Shown: piece by piece, positions 22,738 through 29,321 of the stretch | Position numbering within the stretch: the first letter of the stretch is position 1 | Layout: every line of letters starts with the position of its first letter | Source: a virus | Direction: 5' to 3' (one strand) | IMG/VR virus record: IMGVR_UViG_3300044974_000506 | Span: 1-34,083 of that record | DNA length: 34,083 nt | The notes under the pieces: model-generated | What the model was told of the DNA's origin: nothing | Databases searched by the model: none | The model's input: the letters and a program-made list of their open reading frames with translations, nothing else | Position numbers and translations under genes: made by a program

Positions 22738-23754
22738 ATGGCAAGTCTAGCAGATATCCGTGCCCGTATCGCGGCACAAGAAAGTAAGAAATCAGGTCAG
22801 GGTCAACGCACCCAATCAGATAACGCAATCTACCCACACTGGAATATGGAAGAAGGCACTACTGCCACTATCCGTTTTCTTCCAGACAAAGATTCAAGCA
22901 ATACATTTTTCTGGGTAGAACGACAGATCATCAAGTTGCCGTTTAATGGCGTCAAAGGTGATCCCAACATGAAGCAGGTAGTCGTTCAAGTCCCATGCGT
23001 AGAAATGTACGGTGATAACTGTCCTATCTTAGCAGAAGTTCGTCCTTGGTATAAGGATGATACGCTCAAAGATATGGCTAATAAATATTGGAAGAAGCGT
23101 AGTTATCTGTTTCAAGGTTTTGTTCGTCAGAATCCGATCGGCAATGACGTAACTCCTGCGAATCCGATTCGTCGTTTCGTCATCAGCCCGCAGATTTTCA
23201 CAATCATCAAGGCAAGTTTGATGGATCCTGAAATTCAAGAATTGCCAACTGATTATCAGCGTGGTCTTGATTTCAACGTCAAAAAGACTAGCAAGGGTGG
23301 TTATGCTGATTATAGCACTAGTAACTGGGCACGCCGTGAAAGCCCGTTGACTGAAGTAGAGCAGGCTGCTATTGAAGCACATGGTCTATTCAATCTTGCT
23401 GACTTCTTGCCCAAGAAGCCAAGCGAAAGCGAACTACGTGTCATCAAAGAAATGTTTGAGGCTTCAGTAGATGGTAAGCCTTATGATAATGACAAGTGGG
23501 GCGCATACTATCGTCCATATGGTCTTGAGGCTCCTGCAACTAGTGCATCACAGTTAGCACCCCCTCATGTAACTGAGGTTACAACTCTTACTGTAAGCGC
23601 AAAAAAGGCAACAGTAGATGGACACGGGGATGTCCATGATGTTGAAGAAGAAGCAGAAACAAAGAGTGAACCCGTAGTAGTTCCTAAGAGTACTTCTAGC
23701 GATAAGGCACAGGACATTTTAGCGATGATCCGTGCTAGACAGCAGAAGGGCTAA
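22738..23754 (+). CDS. gp32: Single-stranded DNA-binding protein (gp32-like)
   Basis: This protein covers single-stranded DNA during replication and recombination and works with UvsX and UvsY downstream. The 338 residues (T4 gp32: 301) begin with a basic N-terminal region (DIRARIAAQESKK) used for cooperative binding. The OB-type core follows, with YPHWNMEEGTTATIRFLPD and the YLFQGFV...NPIRRFVISPQIF segment, and the end is an acidic tail (about 300-320) used for partner contacts, then a final basic stretch. Only part of the zinc site remains: Cys87 and Cys95 are present, but the third T4 cysteine position is Leu98. AGGAG lies 7 bases before the ATG. Own promoter and leader hairpin upstream; terminator-like hairpin downstream. 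Confidence 0.85.
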   Translation: MASLADIRARIAAQESKKSGQGQRTQSDNAIYPHWNMEEGTTATIRFLPDKDSSNTFFWVERQIIKLPFNGVKGDPNMKQVVVQVPCVEMYGDNCPILAEVRPWYKDDTLKDMANKYWKKRSYLFQGFVRQNPIGNDVTPANPIRRFVISPQIFTIIKASLMDPEIQELPTDYQRGLDFNVKKTSKGGYADYSTSNWARRESPLTEVEQAAIEAHGLFNLADFLPKKPSESELRVIKEMFEASVDGKPYDNDKWGAYYRPYGLEAPATSASQLAPPHVTEVTTLTVSAKKATVDGHGDVHDVEEEAETKSEPVVVPKSTSSDKAQDILAMIRARQQKG

Positions 23755-23763
23755 GAAAGTATT

Positions 23764-23785
23764 GGGGAGAGGTAAAACTCTCCCC
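23764..23785 (+). terminator. Hairpin after gp32, probable terminator or mRNA stabiliser
   Basis: GGGGAGAG, loop GTAAAA, CTCTCCCC is a perfect 8-bp GC-rich stem starting 10 bases after the gp32 stop. The following bases (TCTCCTAAAC) are not a clean T-run, so it may act as a weak terminator or an RNA 3' end protector that raises gp32 message levels. Confidence 0.5.
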
Positions 23786-23808
23786 TCTCCTAAACTGAGG
23801 TAACTACC

Positions 23809-24045
23809 ATGACACTACCAGACGAAAGATACCGCGCACTAAAGCAAGGTAAGAAATTACTTGAGGAATTATGCGATCCAGGCAAGACGCCTAGGGTGCC
23901 GAGCATCGTCCGTGATCGTGCGCGTGGTGCATTAAGACACTATCCAAATGACTATGAACTTGACCGTATCGCGGACAGTTGTCCTGATATGCTTGACAAA
24001 ATAGCATTCAATGATAGAATCGCTAAAAGAAATATTTTGAAATAA
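23809..24045 (+). CDS. BPSL0761-like small protein
   Basis: A 78-residue protein (MTLPDERYRALKQGKKLLEE, then RVPSIVRDRARGALRHYPND) with the pattern of the BPSL0761 family. These small helical proteins of unknown function are mostly reported from Betaproteobacteria such as Burkholderia. The match is from memory of the family pattern. Finding it in a phage suggests exchange with such a host, which is a weak hint about host range. TGAGGT precedes the ATG as ribosome-binding site. It sits between gp32 and uvsX, so its expression should follow the recombination genes. Confidence 0.65.
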   Translation: MTLPDERYRALKQGKKLLEELCDPGKTPRVPSIVRDRARGALRHYPNDYELDRIADSCPDMLDKIAFNDRIAKRNILK

Positions 24046-24054
24046 GGAGGCCAT

Positions 24055-25113
24055 GTGGCAAAGCCGTTTGATGTTAGCAAATTTAGAAAAGATATTACCA
24101 AGAGTATTGAAGGTCTCAGTATTGGTTTCAATGATCCTACTGATTGGATCAGTACTGGTAACCACGCTCTCAATTATCTTATTAGCGGAGACTTTAACAA
24201 AGGAGTCCCACTAGGTAAGGTAACTGTATTTGCAGGTGAATCGGGTTCAGGCAAATCATATATTTGTTCTGGTAACCTCGTTCGTCACGCACAACAGCAA
24301 GGCATTTTCGTAGTATTGGTTGATACTGAAAACGCACTTGATGAAGATTGGTTGAAGGCACTTGGTGTCGATACAGCCGAAGATAAGTTGTTGAAGTTGA
24401 ACATGGCGATGATTGATGACGTTGCTAAGACTATTAGTGAGTTCATGAAAAATTATAAACTTTTACCGGCGGATGACAAGCCGAAGGTATTGTTTATCAT
24501 TGACAGTCTTGGTATGTTGTTGACTCCAACTGATGTCAATCAGTTTGAAGCAGGTGATATGAAGGGTGACATGGGTCGTAAGCCTAAGGCATTGACTAGT
24601 CTTGTTCGTAACTGTGTAAACATGTTTGGTAGTCATAATGTAGGATTGGTTGCGACTAATCACACATATGCTAGTCAAGATATGTTTGACCCTGATGACA
24701 AGATCAGCGGCGGCCAAGGATTCGTTTACGCAAGCAGTATCGTTGTCGCTATGAAGAAACTCAAGCTCAAGGAAGATGATGATGGCAACAAGATTACTGA
24801 TGTGCGAGGTATTCGTGCTGCTTGTAAAATCATGAAAACTCGTTACGCAAAGCCATTTGAAAGTGTTCAGGTCAAGATTCCATATGAGACTGGCATGAAC
24901 CCATACAGTGGTTTGCTTGATCTATTTGAGAAGGCAAATATTTTGACGAAAGAAGGTAATCGTCTTGTCTATACAACTGATAGCGGTGAAGTTATCAAAT
25001 TCTTCCGCAAAGGTTGGGAAAGCAACGAAGATGGTTGTCTTGACAAAGTAATGTCAGAATATCAAAATCGTCAAACAAAGATAAGTAATACAAATTCTGT
25101 AGCGGAGGAATAA
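24055..25113 (+). CDS. uvsX: UvsX, RecA-like recombinase
   Basis: A strand-exchange protein that forms filaments on single-stranded DNA and drives phage recombination-dependent replication. The 352 residues carry Walker A GESGSGKS (Gly61-Ser68), Walker B VLFIIDSLGMLL and the DNA-binding loop region around FEAGDMKGDMGRKPKALTSL, all standard for T4-like UvsX. The start is GTG at 24055, four bases after a strong AAGGAGG (24044-24050). The out-of-frame ATG at 24053 is not used. uvsY follows 266 bases downstream with one small gene between, so the mediator is made from the same region. Confidence 0.93.
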   Translation: MAKPFDVSKFRKDITKSIEGLSIGFNDPTDWISTGNHALNYLISGDFNKGVPLGKVTVFAGESGSGKSYICSGNLVRHAQQQGIFVVLVDTENALDEDWLKALGVDTAEDKLLKLNMAMIDDVAKTISEFMKNYKLLPADDKPKVLFIIDSLGMLLTPTDVNQFEAGDMKGDMGRKPKALTSLVRNCVNMFGSHNVGLVATNHTYASQDMFDPDDKISGGQGFVYASSIVVAMKKLKLKEDDDGNKITDVRGIRAACKIMKTRYAKPFESVQVKIPYETGMNPYSGLLDLFEKANILTKEGNRLVYTTDSGEVIKFFRKGWESNEDGCLDKVMSEYQNRQTKISNTNSVAEE

Positions 25114-25118
25114 TACAG

Positions 25119-25376
25119 ATGAGTATTACTGTTATACACGAAGTTTGGCGTGCATTAAAAACTGAGATTGATGAAACGGTTCTTCCAGATGCCGCTGAAT
25201 CACTTGTAGATGTTCTCATTCAAAATGATTATGAAGCAAGCGATATCAAGGCAGAGTTTCGTAGAGATGTTCATGTGATGGATGCTGTCAAGGCATATAT
25301 CGCATCACAAGAGGACGAAGAAGAGGAATATGAGGAAGAAGAGGAAGATGACGAGGATTATGACGACAATTGGTGA
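25119..25376 (+). CDS. Small protein with long acidic tail
   Basis: An 85-residue protein. Residues 1-62 look helical (EVWRALKTEIDETVLPDAAE onwards). The last 25 are almost entirely Glu and Asp, ending in Asn-Trp. Such tails mimic DNA or contact basic proteins. The position between uvsX and uvsY suggests a helper in recombination, but this is only inferred from context. The start follows the uvsX stop by 5 bases. Confidence 0.7.
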   Translation: MSITVIHEVWRALKTEIDETVLPDAAESLVDVLIQNDYEASDIKAEFRRDVHVMDAVKAYIASQEDEEEEYEEEEEDDEDYDDNW

Positions 25377-25379
25377 TGA

Positions 25380-25838
25380 ATGAACTGGTATACCAGAATC
25401 ACAACTGATTTGAGTGTAATCCCTGATTTCATAGCACACTATGAATCAGAGTTAGAGCAAGCAAAATATGATTGTAGGGTAGGTGGAAAGGTAGAGAAAA
25501 ATATCTCAAATCTACCCGGAATCACGGAACAAAGATTTAATCAGTTACAAGAGATTGAAGCGGTATTGAATTATCTCAACATACAATTGCGTAAGTTGAG
25601 ACGTAAATACTTTCAGAAATATCTGGAAGGCTATAATAGAGCATTGACGAGCCGTGATGCTGAAAAGTATGTAGACGGCGAAGATGAAGTCATTGATTTT
25701 GAAGTACTAATCAACGAGGTAGCACTTTTGCGTAATAAATGGCTAGGCATCATGAAAGGGCTTGATAGCAAGCAATGGCAATTAGGCCATATCGTAAGGC
25801 TACGCACAGCTGGCATGGAAGATGTCACGGTCAGTTAA
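25380..25838 (+). CDS. uvsY: UvsY-like recombination mediator
   Basis: UvsY loads UvsX onto DNA already coated by gp32. This 152-residue, largely helical protein is near the size of T4 UvsY (137). It has a central basic helix (LNIQLRKLRRKYFQKYLEGY) followed by SRDAEKYVDGEDEVIDFEVL, comparable in order to the DNA-binding and middle parts of UvsY. The C-terminus (WLGIMKGLDSKQWQLGHIVR) also fits. Its place two genes after uvsX, as in many T4-like genomes, supports the call. The start codon follows the previous stop by three bases with no clear ribosome-binding site, so translational coupling is likely. Confidence 0.75.
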   Translation: MNWYTRITTDLSVIPDFIAHYESELEQAKYDCRVGGKVEKNISNLPGITEQRFNQLQEIEAVLNYLNIQLRKLRRKYFQKYLEGYNRALTSRDAEKYVDGEDEVIDFEVLINEVALLRNKWLGIMKGLDSKQWQLGHIVRLRTAGMEDVTVS

Positions 25839-26510
25839 GTGCTAAAATTGACTTTTCAAAACGGATTATCCTTAGAAAATTGGATAGTTGACGGGCATTC
25901 ATTGAACGGTGGAGGTTCTACACAATACCTTGATTTTTTAGATCCTTTACTCAAACAAAATAAAAAATACAATAGATGTTTAGAATGGTGTGCGGGTTTC
26001 GGCGCGATCGGTTATAGCCTGCTTGACGCAAAAATTGTGAACCATATCACATTTATGGATATGTTTAAGCCTGCGATAGATTATGTTAAAGATATGGCTA
26101 GTATCAATAATATTGATGATAAAGTTTTTGCCTATTGTACAGATAAAATTATAAATATTCCACCACAACAAAAGTTTGATTTGATAGTAGGGAACCCTCC
26201 CCATAGAGATAGATTATTGAACTTAGAAGAAATAGCCGTTAAAAATGAACTTCACTTAAAAACTCAAAACAGATTATTAGCAGATCCCGATTGGACTATC
26301 CACGAAGAATTTTTTACAAACATACATAATTACTGTAATCCAGATTGTGATATACTAATATCAGAAACAGGATCATATGCAGAACGAAACATAGAGTTGG
26401 CTAAACGTTCAAACTTATTATTCAGAGGAAACTTAGAAGCAGCACAATTAAATAAAGATGTAATTCACGGAAAATCATACGTTCACTGGTTCACTTATCA
26501 AGGAAAGTAG
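25839..26510 (+). CDS. SAM-dependent methyltransferase
   Basis: A 223-residue protein starting at GTG immediately after the uvsY stop. CLEWCAGFGAIGYSLL (about 48-63) is the SAM-binding motif I, FMDMF (74-78) holds the acidic residue of motif II, and LIVGNPPHRDRLL contains Asn-Pro-Pro-His. The last is the motif IV of N-methyltransferases acting on bases or glutamine (usual form Asn-Pro-Pro-Tyr). The substrate could be DNA, RNA or a protein such as a release factor, and no target-recognition domain is visible. AT content is higher than in uvsX. The context hints at DNA modification but does not prove it. Confidence 0.7.
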   Translation: MLKLTFQNGLSLENWIVDGHSLNGGGSTQYLDFLDPLLKQNKKYNRCLEWCAGFGAIGYSLLDAKIVNHITFMDMFKPAIDYVKDMASINNIDDKVFAYCTDKIINIPPQQKFDLIVGNPPHRDRLLNLEEIAVKNELHLKTQNRLLADPDWTIHEEFFTNIHNYCNPDCDILISETGSYAERNIELAKRSNLLFRGNLEAAQLNKDVIHGKSYVHWFTYQGK

Positions 26511-26511
26511 T

Positions 26512-26766
26512 ATGAAATTAGTCAGTAATCTAATCATATCCTATTTAAAATATAATAATGTTAATTTGCACGGACAAATTTTACAAACTGTTGAAGATGA
26601 TTGTGTCTGTATATCTTGTTTTTATCTACAATATGACATCACCGTTTTAGTTTATAATGATAATTTTATTAAATTAAAAATAAATCACTTACCATATACT
26701 ATATGCGATAGTATCAAAACATTTAGAACTGAGATTGACAGATTAAATAACCTAAGATATTATTAA
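26512..26766 (+). CDS. Small protein of unknown function
   Basis: An 84-residue, AT-rich gene product beginning MKLVSNLIISYLKYNNVN, with an all-beta look in the middle (CVCISCFYLQYDITVLVYND). Two cysteines flank a Val-Ile pair. There is no membrane segment or named motif. It starts one base after the methyltransferase stop, with AAGGAAAG upstream as ribosome-binding site, so it is probably translated from the same message. Function not recognised. Confidence 0.6.
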   Translation: MKLVSNLIISYLKYNNVNLHGQILQTVEDDCVCISCFYLQYDITVLVYNDNFIKLKINHLPYTICDSIKTFRTEIDRLNNLRYY

Positions 26767-26771
26767 AACAT

Positions 26772-26987
26772 ATGAACAACAAAATAAAGGCATTGATTGA
26801 ACTTATAGCAGCAGGACTATTAGGTGCAGGAATAATGATAGGACTAAAAATATTAAGTCCAAACCATGGCGAACAGATATTTTGGGTAATATGGTTAACT
26901 CTCTTTATGTACTTTGCCTACACTTTCAAGGTAGAATTACTTGAACTTCAAGACTTGATAAAAAGATTTAACAAGGAAAATCAGTAA
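26772..26987 (+). CDS. Small two-helix membrane protein
   Basis: A 71-residue protein with two hydrophobic helices (ALIELIAAGLLGAGIMIGL, residues 7-25; and FWVIWLTLFMYFAYTF, 37-52). A short charged tail (LLELQDLIKRFNKENQ) may form an amphipathic helix facing the cytoplasm. No signature identifies it. In early regions of phages such proteins often act on the host membrane, for example in superinfection exclusion, but this is only possible here. The next gene encodes a similar small membrane protein behind its own promoter. Confidence 0.6.
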   Translation: MNNKIKALIELIAAGLLGAGIMIGLKILSPNHGEQIFWVIWLTLFMYFAYTFKVELLELQDLIKRFNKENQ

Positions 26988-27003
26988 ATTGGGCAACCTC
27001 AAC

Positions 27004-27032
27004 TTGACACAACATATAGTGTCATGTAATCT
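27004..27032 (+). promoter_or_regulatory. Sigma70-like promoter with overlapping inverted repeat
   Basis: TTGACA (27004-27009), a 17-base spacer and TAATCT (27027-27032) lie before the gene at 27065. TGACAC-AACATATA-GTGTCA (27005-27024) is a perfect inverted repeat overlapping the -35 and could be an operator. AAGGAG before the ATG at 27065 supplies the ribosome-binding site. Confidence 0.6.
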
Positions 27033-27064
27033 ATATCTTGTAGTAATAAACAAAGGAGATATGT

Positions 27065-27325
27065 ATGAACTTGAAGTTGAAAGCAGCCGGAGATGTTGCC
27101 GGTGTCACAGCGGTTATTTTTGGTAGTATTGCCTTAGTGAATTATGTAACTAAGGAGTACGCATCAATCATTATCGCATTTGGCTTGTTGGCTTATTTGA
27201 TTTATATCATGTACAGTATCAGGTTAAGTTCCTTAGAAAATGAACAGCGTGAATTGGAACGTGTCGAGGAAGTTGTCCGTACACGCAACCTGCTTCAATC
27301 TCTAGAACAGAAATCTAGCAAGTAA
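27065..27325 (+). CDS. Small membrane protein with coiled-coil tail
   Basis: An 86-residue protein with two transmembrane helices (VAGVTAVIFGSIALVNYV and IIIAFGLLAYLIYIMY). A charged, probably coiled-coil C-terminus (SSLENEQRELERVEEVVRTR) follows. It has a good ribosome-binding site (AAGGAG) and its own promoter at 27004. The general layout matches the preceding 71-residue membrane protein, although the sequences differ. It is followed by the candidate structured RNA at 27327-27422. Role unknown; an early membrane function is a guess. Confidence 0.65.
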   Translation: MNLKLKAAGDVAGVTAVIFGSIALVNYVTKEYASIIIAFGLLAYLIYIMYSIRLSSLENEQRELERVEEVVRTRNLLQSLEQKSSK

Positions 27326-27326
27326 T

Positions 27327-27422
27327 AGGACCTCGCAAAAAGCCCTGGCCAGCGTATAGTGCTACAACGCTATATGTCTGGCCAGCGCCGTTTATAGACG
27401 GTCCTAGACGGTTTTACGAGGG
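27327..27422 (+). ncRNA. Candidate structured RNA of about 95 nt
   Basis: This gap contains nested complementary stretches. CTGGCCAG-CGTATAGTG (27345-27361) pairs with CGCTATATG-T-CTGGCCAG (27368-27385) in a 17-bp stem with one bulged T, two G-U pairs and a CTACAA loop. CCGT-TTATAG-ACGG (27388-27401) is a second hairpin. CCTCGCAAAA (27331-27340) pairs with TTTTACGAGG (27412-27421) with one mismatch, closing a three-way junction. AGGACC (27327-27332) can alternatively pair with GGTCCT (27400-27405). No tRNA or known riboswitch is recognised. It could be a small RNA, an RNA processed from the upstream message, or a terminator-like control element. Confidence 0.45.
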
Positions 27423-27457
27423 TTTGTAAGTTATTGATTTATATGGAATTATAGTTC

Positions 27458-27486
27458 TTGACCTAGGAACAGTTTGGGCGCATAAT
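27458..27486 (+). promoter_or_regulatory. Sigma70-like promoter for the small-gene cluster
   Basis: TTGACC (27458-27463), a 17-base spacer and CATAAT (27481-27486) precede the genes starting at 27515. The segment TATAGTT(C/G)TTGACCTAGG is shared with the promoter at 28143, which suggests one promoter class, duplicated. Confidence 0.6.
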
Positions 27487-27514
27487 ATCTATACAGTTGA
27501 TAGACGGAGTTTTT

Positions 27515-27703
27515 ATGTACTACGGTATGTTTACAGAGCAAGGCAACGCACTCATTCACGGTATCGTGATAACTGCTAAGGCTGCTGAATTAGATTGGGA
27601 TCAGGTCGTTGACCTGCTACATGATGTTAGCACACTCGACGGTTTCGAGGAAGCGACCGATACTGCGGTTCGTGATGAAGTTTATGCTACACTTTTCCAA
27701 TAA
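27515..27703 (+). CDS. Tiny acidic early protein of unknown function
   Basis: The ATG at 27515 is chosen because CGGAG (27505-27509) lies five bases upstream; an in-frame TTG at 27497 would put the Shine-Dalgarno sequence inside the gene. The 62-residue product (MYYGMFTEQGNALIHGIVIT, then LDWDQVVDLLHDVSTLDGFE) is acidic and helical, with no known motif. It lies first in a run of three tiny genes behind the promoter at 27458, typical of phage early genes that act on the host. Function not recognised. Confidence 0.6.
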   Translation: MYYGMFTEQGNALIHGIVITAKAAELDWDQVVDLLHDVSTLDGFEEATDTAVRDEVYATLFQ

Positions 27704-27713
27704 GGAGATTGTG

Positions 27714-27917
27714 ATGGATACGAGACATGGTAGTGCTTATGATCGCGGTAGTGCTGATAGTTACTATCGTCGTGGTCGCAAGCCTCACTATTATGTAGGT
27801 GCTACCTACACTAGCGAAATTGTCACCGAGGAGCGTATGACACGCGAGGAAATCGAAGCGTATCATAAGGGCTTTGAAGATAACGAGGCTTGGGGCAATC
27901 ACAAGGAATGGTTCTAA
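27714..27917 (+). CDS. Small conserved phage protein (RGSADSYY type)
   Basis: A 67-residue protein starting at the ATG at 27714, with AAGGAG (27702-27707) six bases upstream. The frame stays open to 27609, but that part overlaps the previous gene. The sequence GSAYDRGSADSYYRRGRKPH followed by TREEIEAYHKGFEDNEAWGN is a pattern I recognise from many unrelated phages and some plasmid proteins, without a known role. The block is rich in Tyr, Arg and His, suggesting a small compact domain. It is expressed with its two small neighbours. Confidence 0.65.
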   Translation: MDTRHGSAYDRGSADSYYRRGRKPHYYVGATYTSEIVTEERMTREEIEAYHKGFEDNEAWGNHKEWF

Positions 27918-27918
27918 T

Positions 27919-28122
27919 ATGGGATATCGTGTATTGACTAATTTGGAACGTAAGTATCAACCGCGTAAAGGTCTTGAAGGTCCCTTCTATTACCCTAACG
28001 GTCAGGTCTTATACTACGATCCTAAGGCTGGTCAGTACTGGGATCCTACTACGGACTTCTACGTGCCCCACGGTACTGTAGCGGAATTGAAAAACGAGTT
28101 TTTCGGCATTCTAAGTCGTTGA
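27919..28122 (+). CDS. Small early protein of unknown function
   Basis: A 67-residue protein from the ATG at 27919, directly after the stop of the previous gene (TAATATG). The frame extends to 27874 but only through the neighbour. It contains a Tyr/Pro-rich central stretch (GPFYYPNGQVLYYDPKAGQY, then WDPTTDFYVPHG) that looks like a short repeat, Tyr-Tyr-x-Pro/Asp, and is probably a small beta domain. The ribosome-binding site is weak (AAGGA). No function recognised. Confidence 0.6.
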   Translation: MGYRVLTNLERKYQPRKGLEGPFYYPNGQVLYYDPKAGQYWDPTTDFYVPHGTVAELKNEFFGILSR

Positions 28123-28142
28123 TATTGTTGGATTTATAGTTG

Positions 28143-28170
28143 TTGACCTAGGCCGTCAATTTGCTATAAT
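28143..28170 (+). promoter_or_regulatory. Sigma70-like promoter for the AAA+ gene
   Basis: TTGACC (28143-28148), a 16-base spacer and a perfect TATAAT (28165-28170) lie 35 bases before the ATG at 28205. CGGAG (28194-28198) is the ribosome-binding site. The upstream half is nearly the same as at 27458. Confidence 0.7.
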
Positions 28171-28204
28171 AGTTATATTGAGTTGTTTACTAACGGAGTA
28201 AATT

Positions 28205-29242
28205 ATGTCTGTTGTTCTTGTTAAGAGTGGGTCGTATCGCGGTATTCCTGTGATTAATACCCAGTTTAAGTTGGTTCGTGGTTTTCAGACTGGGAAGAAG
28301 GGTAGTTACATCACTGTTCGTAATGACGGTGTGTTCCCTGACTTTGCTGGTATTGACACGATTAAGATCAAGGTCGAGGACCAGCATGACTTTGAGTTTG
28401 TTGGTGGTGAAGCACCTGCTGAGGTATCTCAGTTTGTCACGCAGGCTGTGAAGCCTGTTGAGACCGATGACGAGGCTATGAATCGTATCGCTACCCGCTT
28501 TGCGATTCTGGACGAGATGGCTAAGGCTACTACAAACGGTGGTATCCGCGCAATGATCGTCAGTGGTCCCCCGGGCGTTGGTAAGTCGTTCGGTGTTGAG
28601 CAGCAGTTAGAGAAGGCGTCGATGTTTGATCGTCTTGCTGGCAAGACTCTCAAGTATGAGGTCGTCAAGGGTGCAATGACGGCGCTTGGTCTCTATGCTA
28701 CATTGTTCAAGCATAGCGATAAGAACCATGTGCTGGTGTTTGACGATTGCGATAGCGTACTCATGGACGATTTGTCGCTCAACATTCTCAAGGCTGCACT
28801 TGATAGTGGTAAGCGCCGTCGAATTTACTGGAACAGTGACTCCAGCATGTTGCGCCGCGAAGGTATCCCCGATGCGTTTGACTTTAACGGTTCTTGTATC
28901 TTTATCACTAACATCAAGTTTGAGAACTTGAAGAGCAAGAAGTTGCAGGATCACCTCGAGGCGCTTCAATCGCGCTGTCACTTTCTTGACTTGACGATTG
29001 ATACGGAGCGTGACAAGTTGTTGCGTATCAAGCAGGTGCATCGTGATACTGACGGCGGACTCTTCCGTGACTACGGGTTTGAGTTTGACGAGGGTGATCA
29101 GGTGTTGAACTTCATGTGGGATAACAAGTCGCGTCTGCGTGAGTTGAGTATGCGTATGGCTCTCAAGATCGCTGATCTGGTTAAGATTAGCCCCGCTAAC
29201 TGGCGTGCATTGGCTGAGTCTACTGTTATGCGTCGGGCTTGA
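28205..29242 (+). CDS. AAA+ family ATPase
   Basis: A 345-residue ATPase. Walker A is GPPGVGKS (Gly121-Ser128) and Walker B LVFDDCDS (Asp180-Asp181). A sensor-1-like Asn lies in CIFITNIKF, and candidate arginine fingers are in the following helix. Residues 1-100 form a separate N-terminal domain (GSYRGIPVINTQFKLVRGFQ onwards) that resembles neither RuvB nor clamp loaders. The gene has its own near-consensus promoter and a strong terminator, so it is a single-gene unit. Codon use is notably G-rich at third positions (many GTT, CGT, AAG) compared with the AT-rich gene downstream, which suggests high expression or different origin. The target of its ATP-driven remodelling is unknown. Confidence 0.8.
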   Translation: MSVVLVKSGSYRGIPVINTQFKLVRGFQTGKKGSYITVRNDGVFPDFAGIDTIKIKVEDQHDFEFVGGEAPAEVSQFVTQAVKPVETDDEAMNRIATRFAILDEMAKATTNGGIRAMIVSGPPGVGKSFGVEQQLEKASMFDRLAGKTLKYEVVKGAMTALGLYATLFKHSDKNHVLVFDDCDSVLMDDLSLNILKAALDSGKRRRIYWNSDSSMLRREGIPDAFDFNGSCIFITNIKFENLKSKKLQDHLEALQSRCHFLDLTIDTERDKLLRIKQVHRDTDGGLFRDYGFEFDEGDQVLNFMWDNKSRLRELSMRMALKIADLVKISPANWRALAESTVMRRA

Positions 29243-29267
29243 TACTCCGTTTACCCGAGCAAAGGCG

Positions 29268-29300
29268 AGAGGGTCTTTATGACCCTCTTTCCTTTATTAA
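29268..29300 (+). terminator. Rho-independent terminator
   Basis: AGAGGGTC, loop TTTAT, GACCCTCT is a perfect 8-bp stem followed by TTCCTTTATT. It lies 26 bases after the AAA+ gene and ends that transcript. Confidence 0.8.
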
Positions 29301-29321
29301 ATAATTTGAGTATTTTATAAT

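Noticed and set aside
27327-27422. tRNA or simple rho-independent terminator
   Set aside because: No cloverleaf with T-loop consensus or CCA-end could be placed, and the long stem is not followed by a run of T.
27609-27713. Upstream extension of the RGSADSYY-type gene
   Set aside because: It is a shadow of the 27515 gene; AAGGAG at 27702-27707 fixes the start at 27714.
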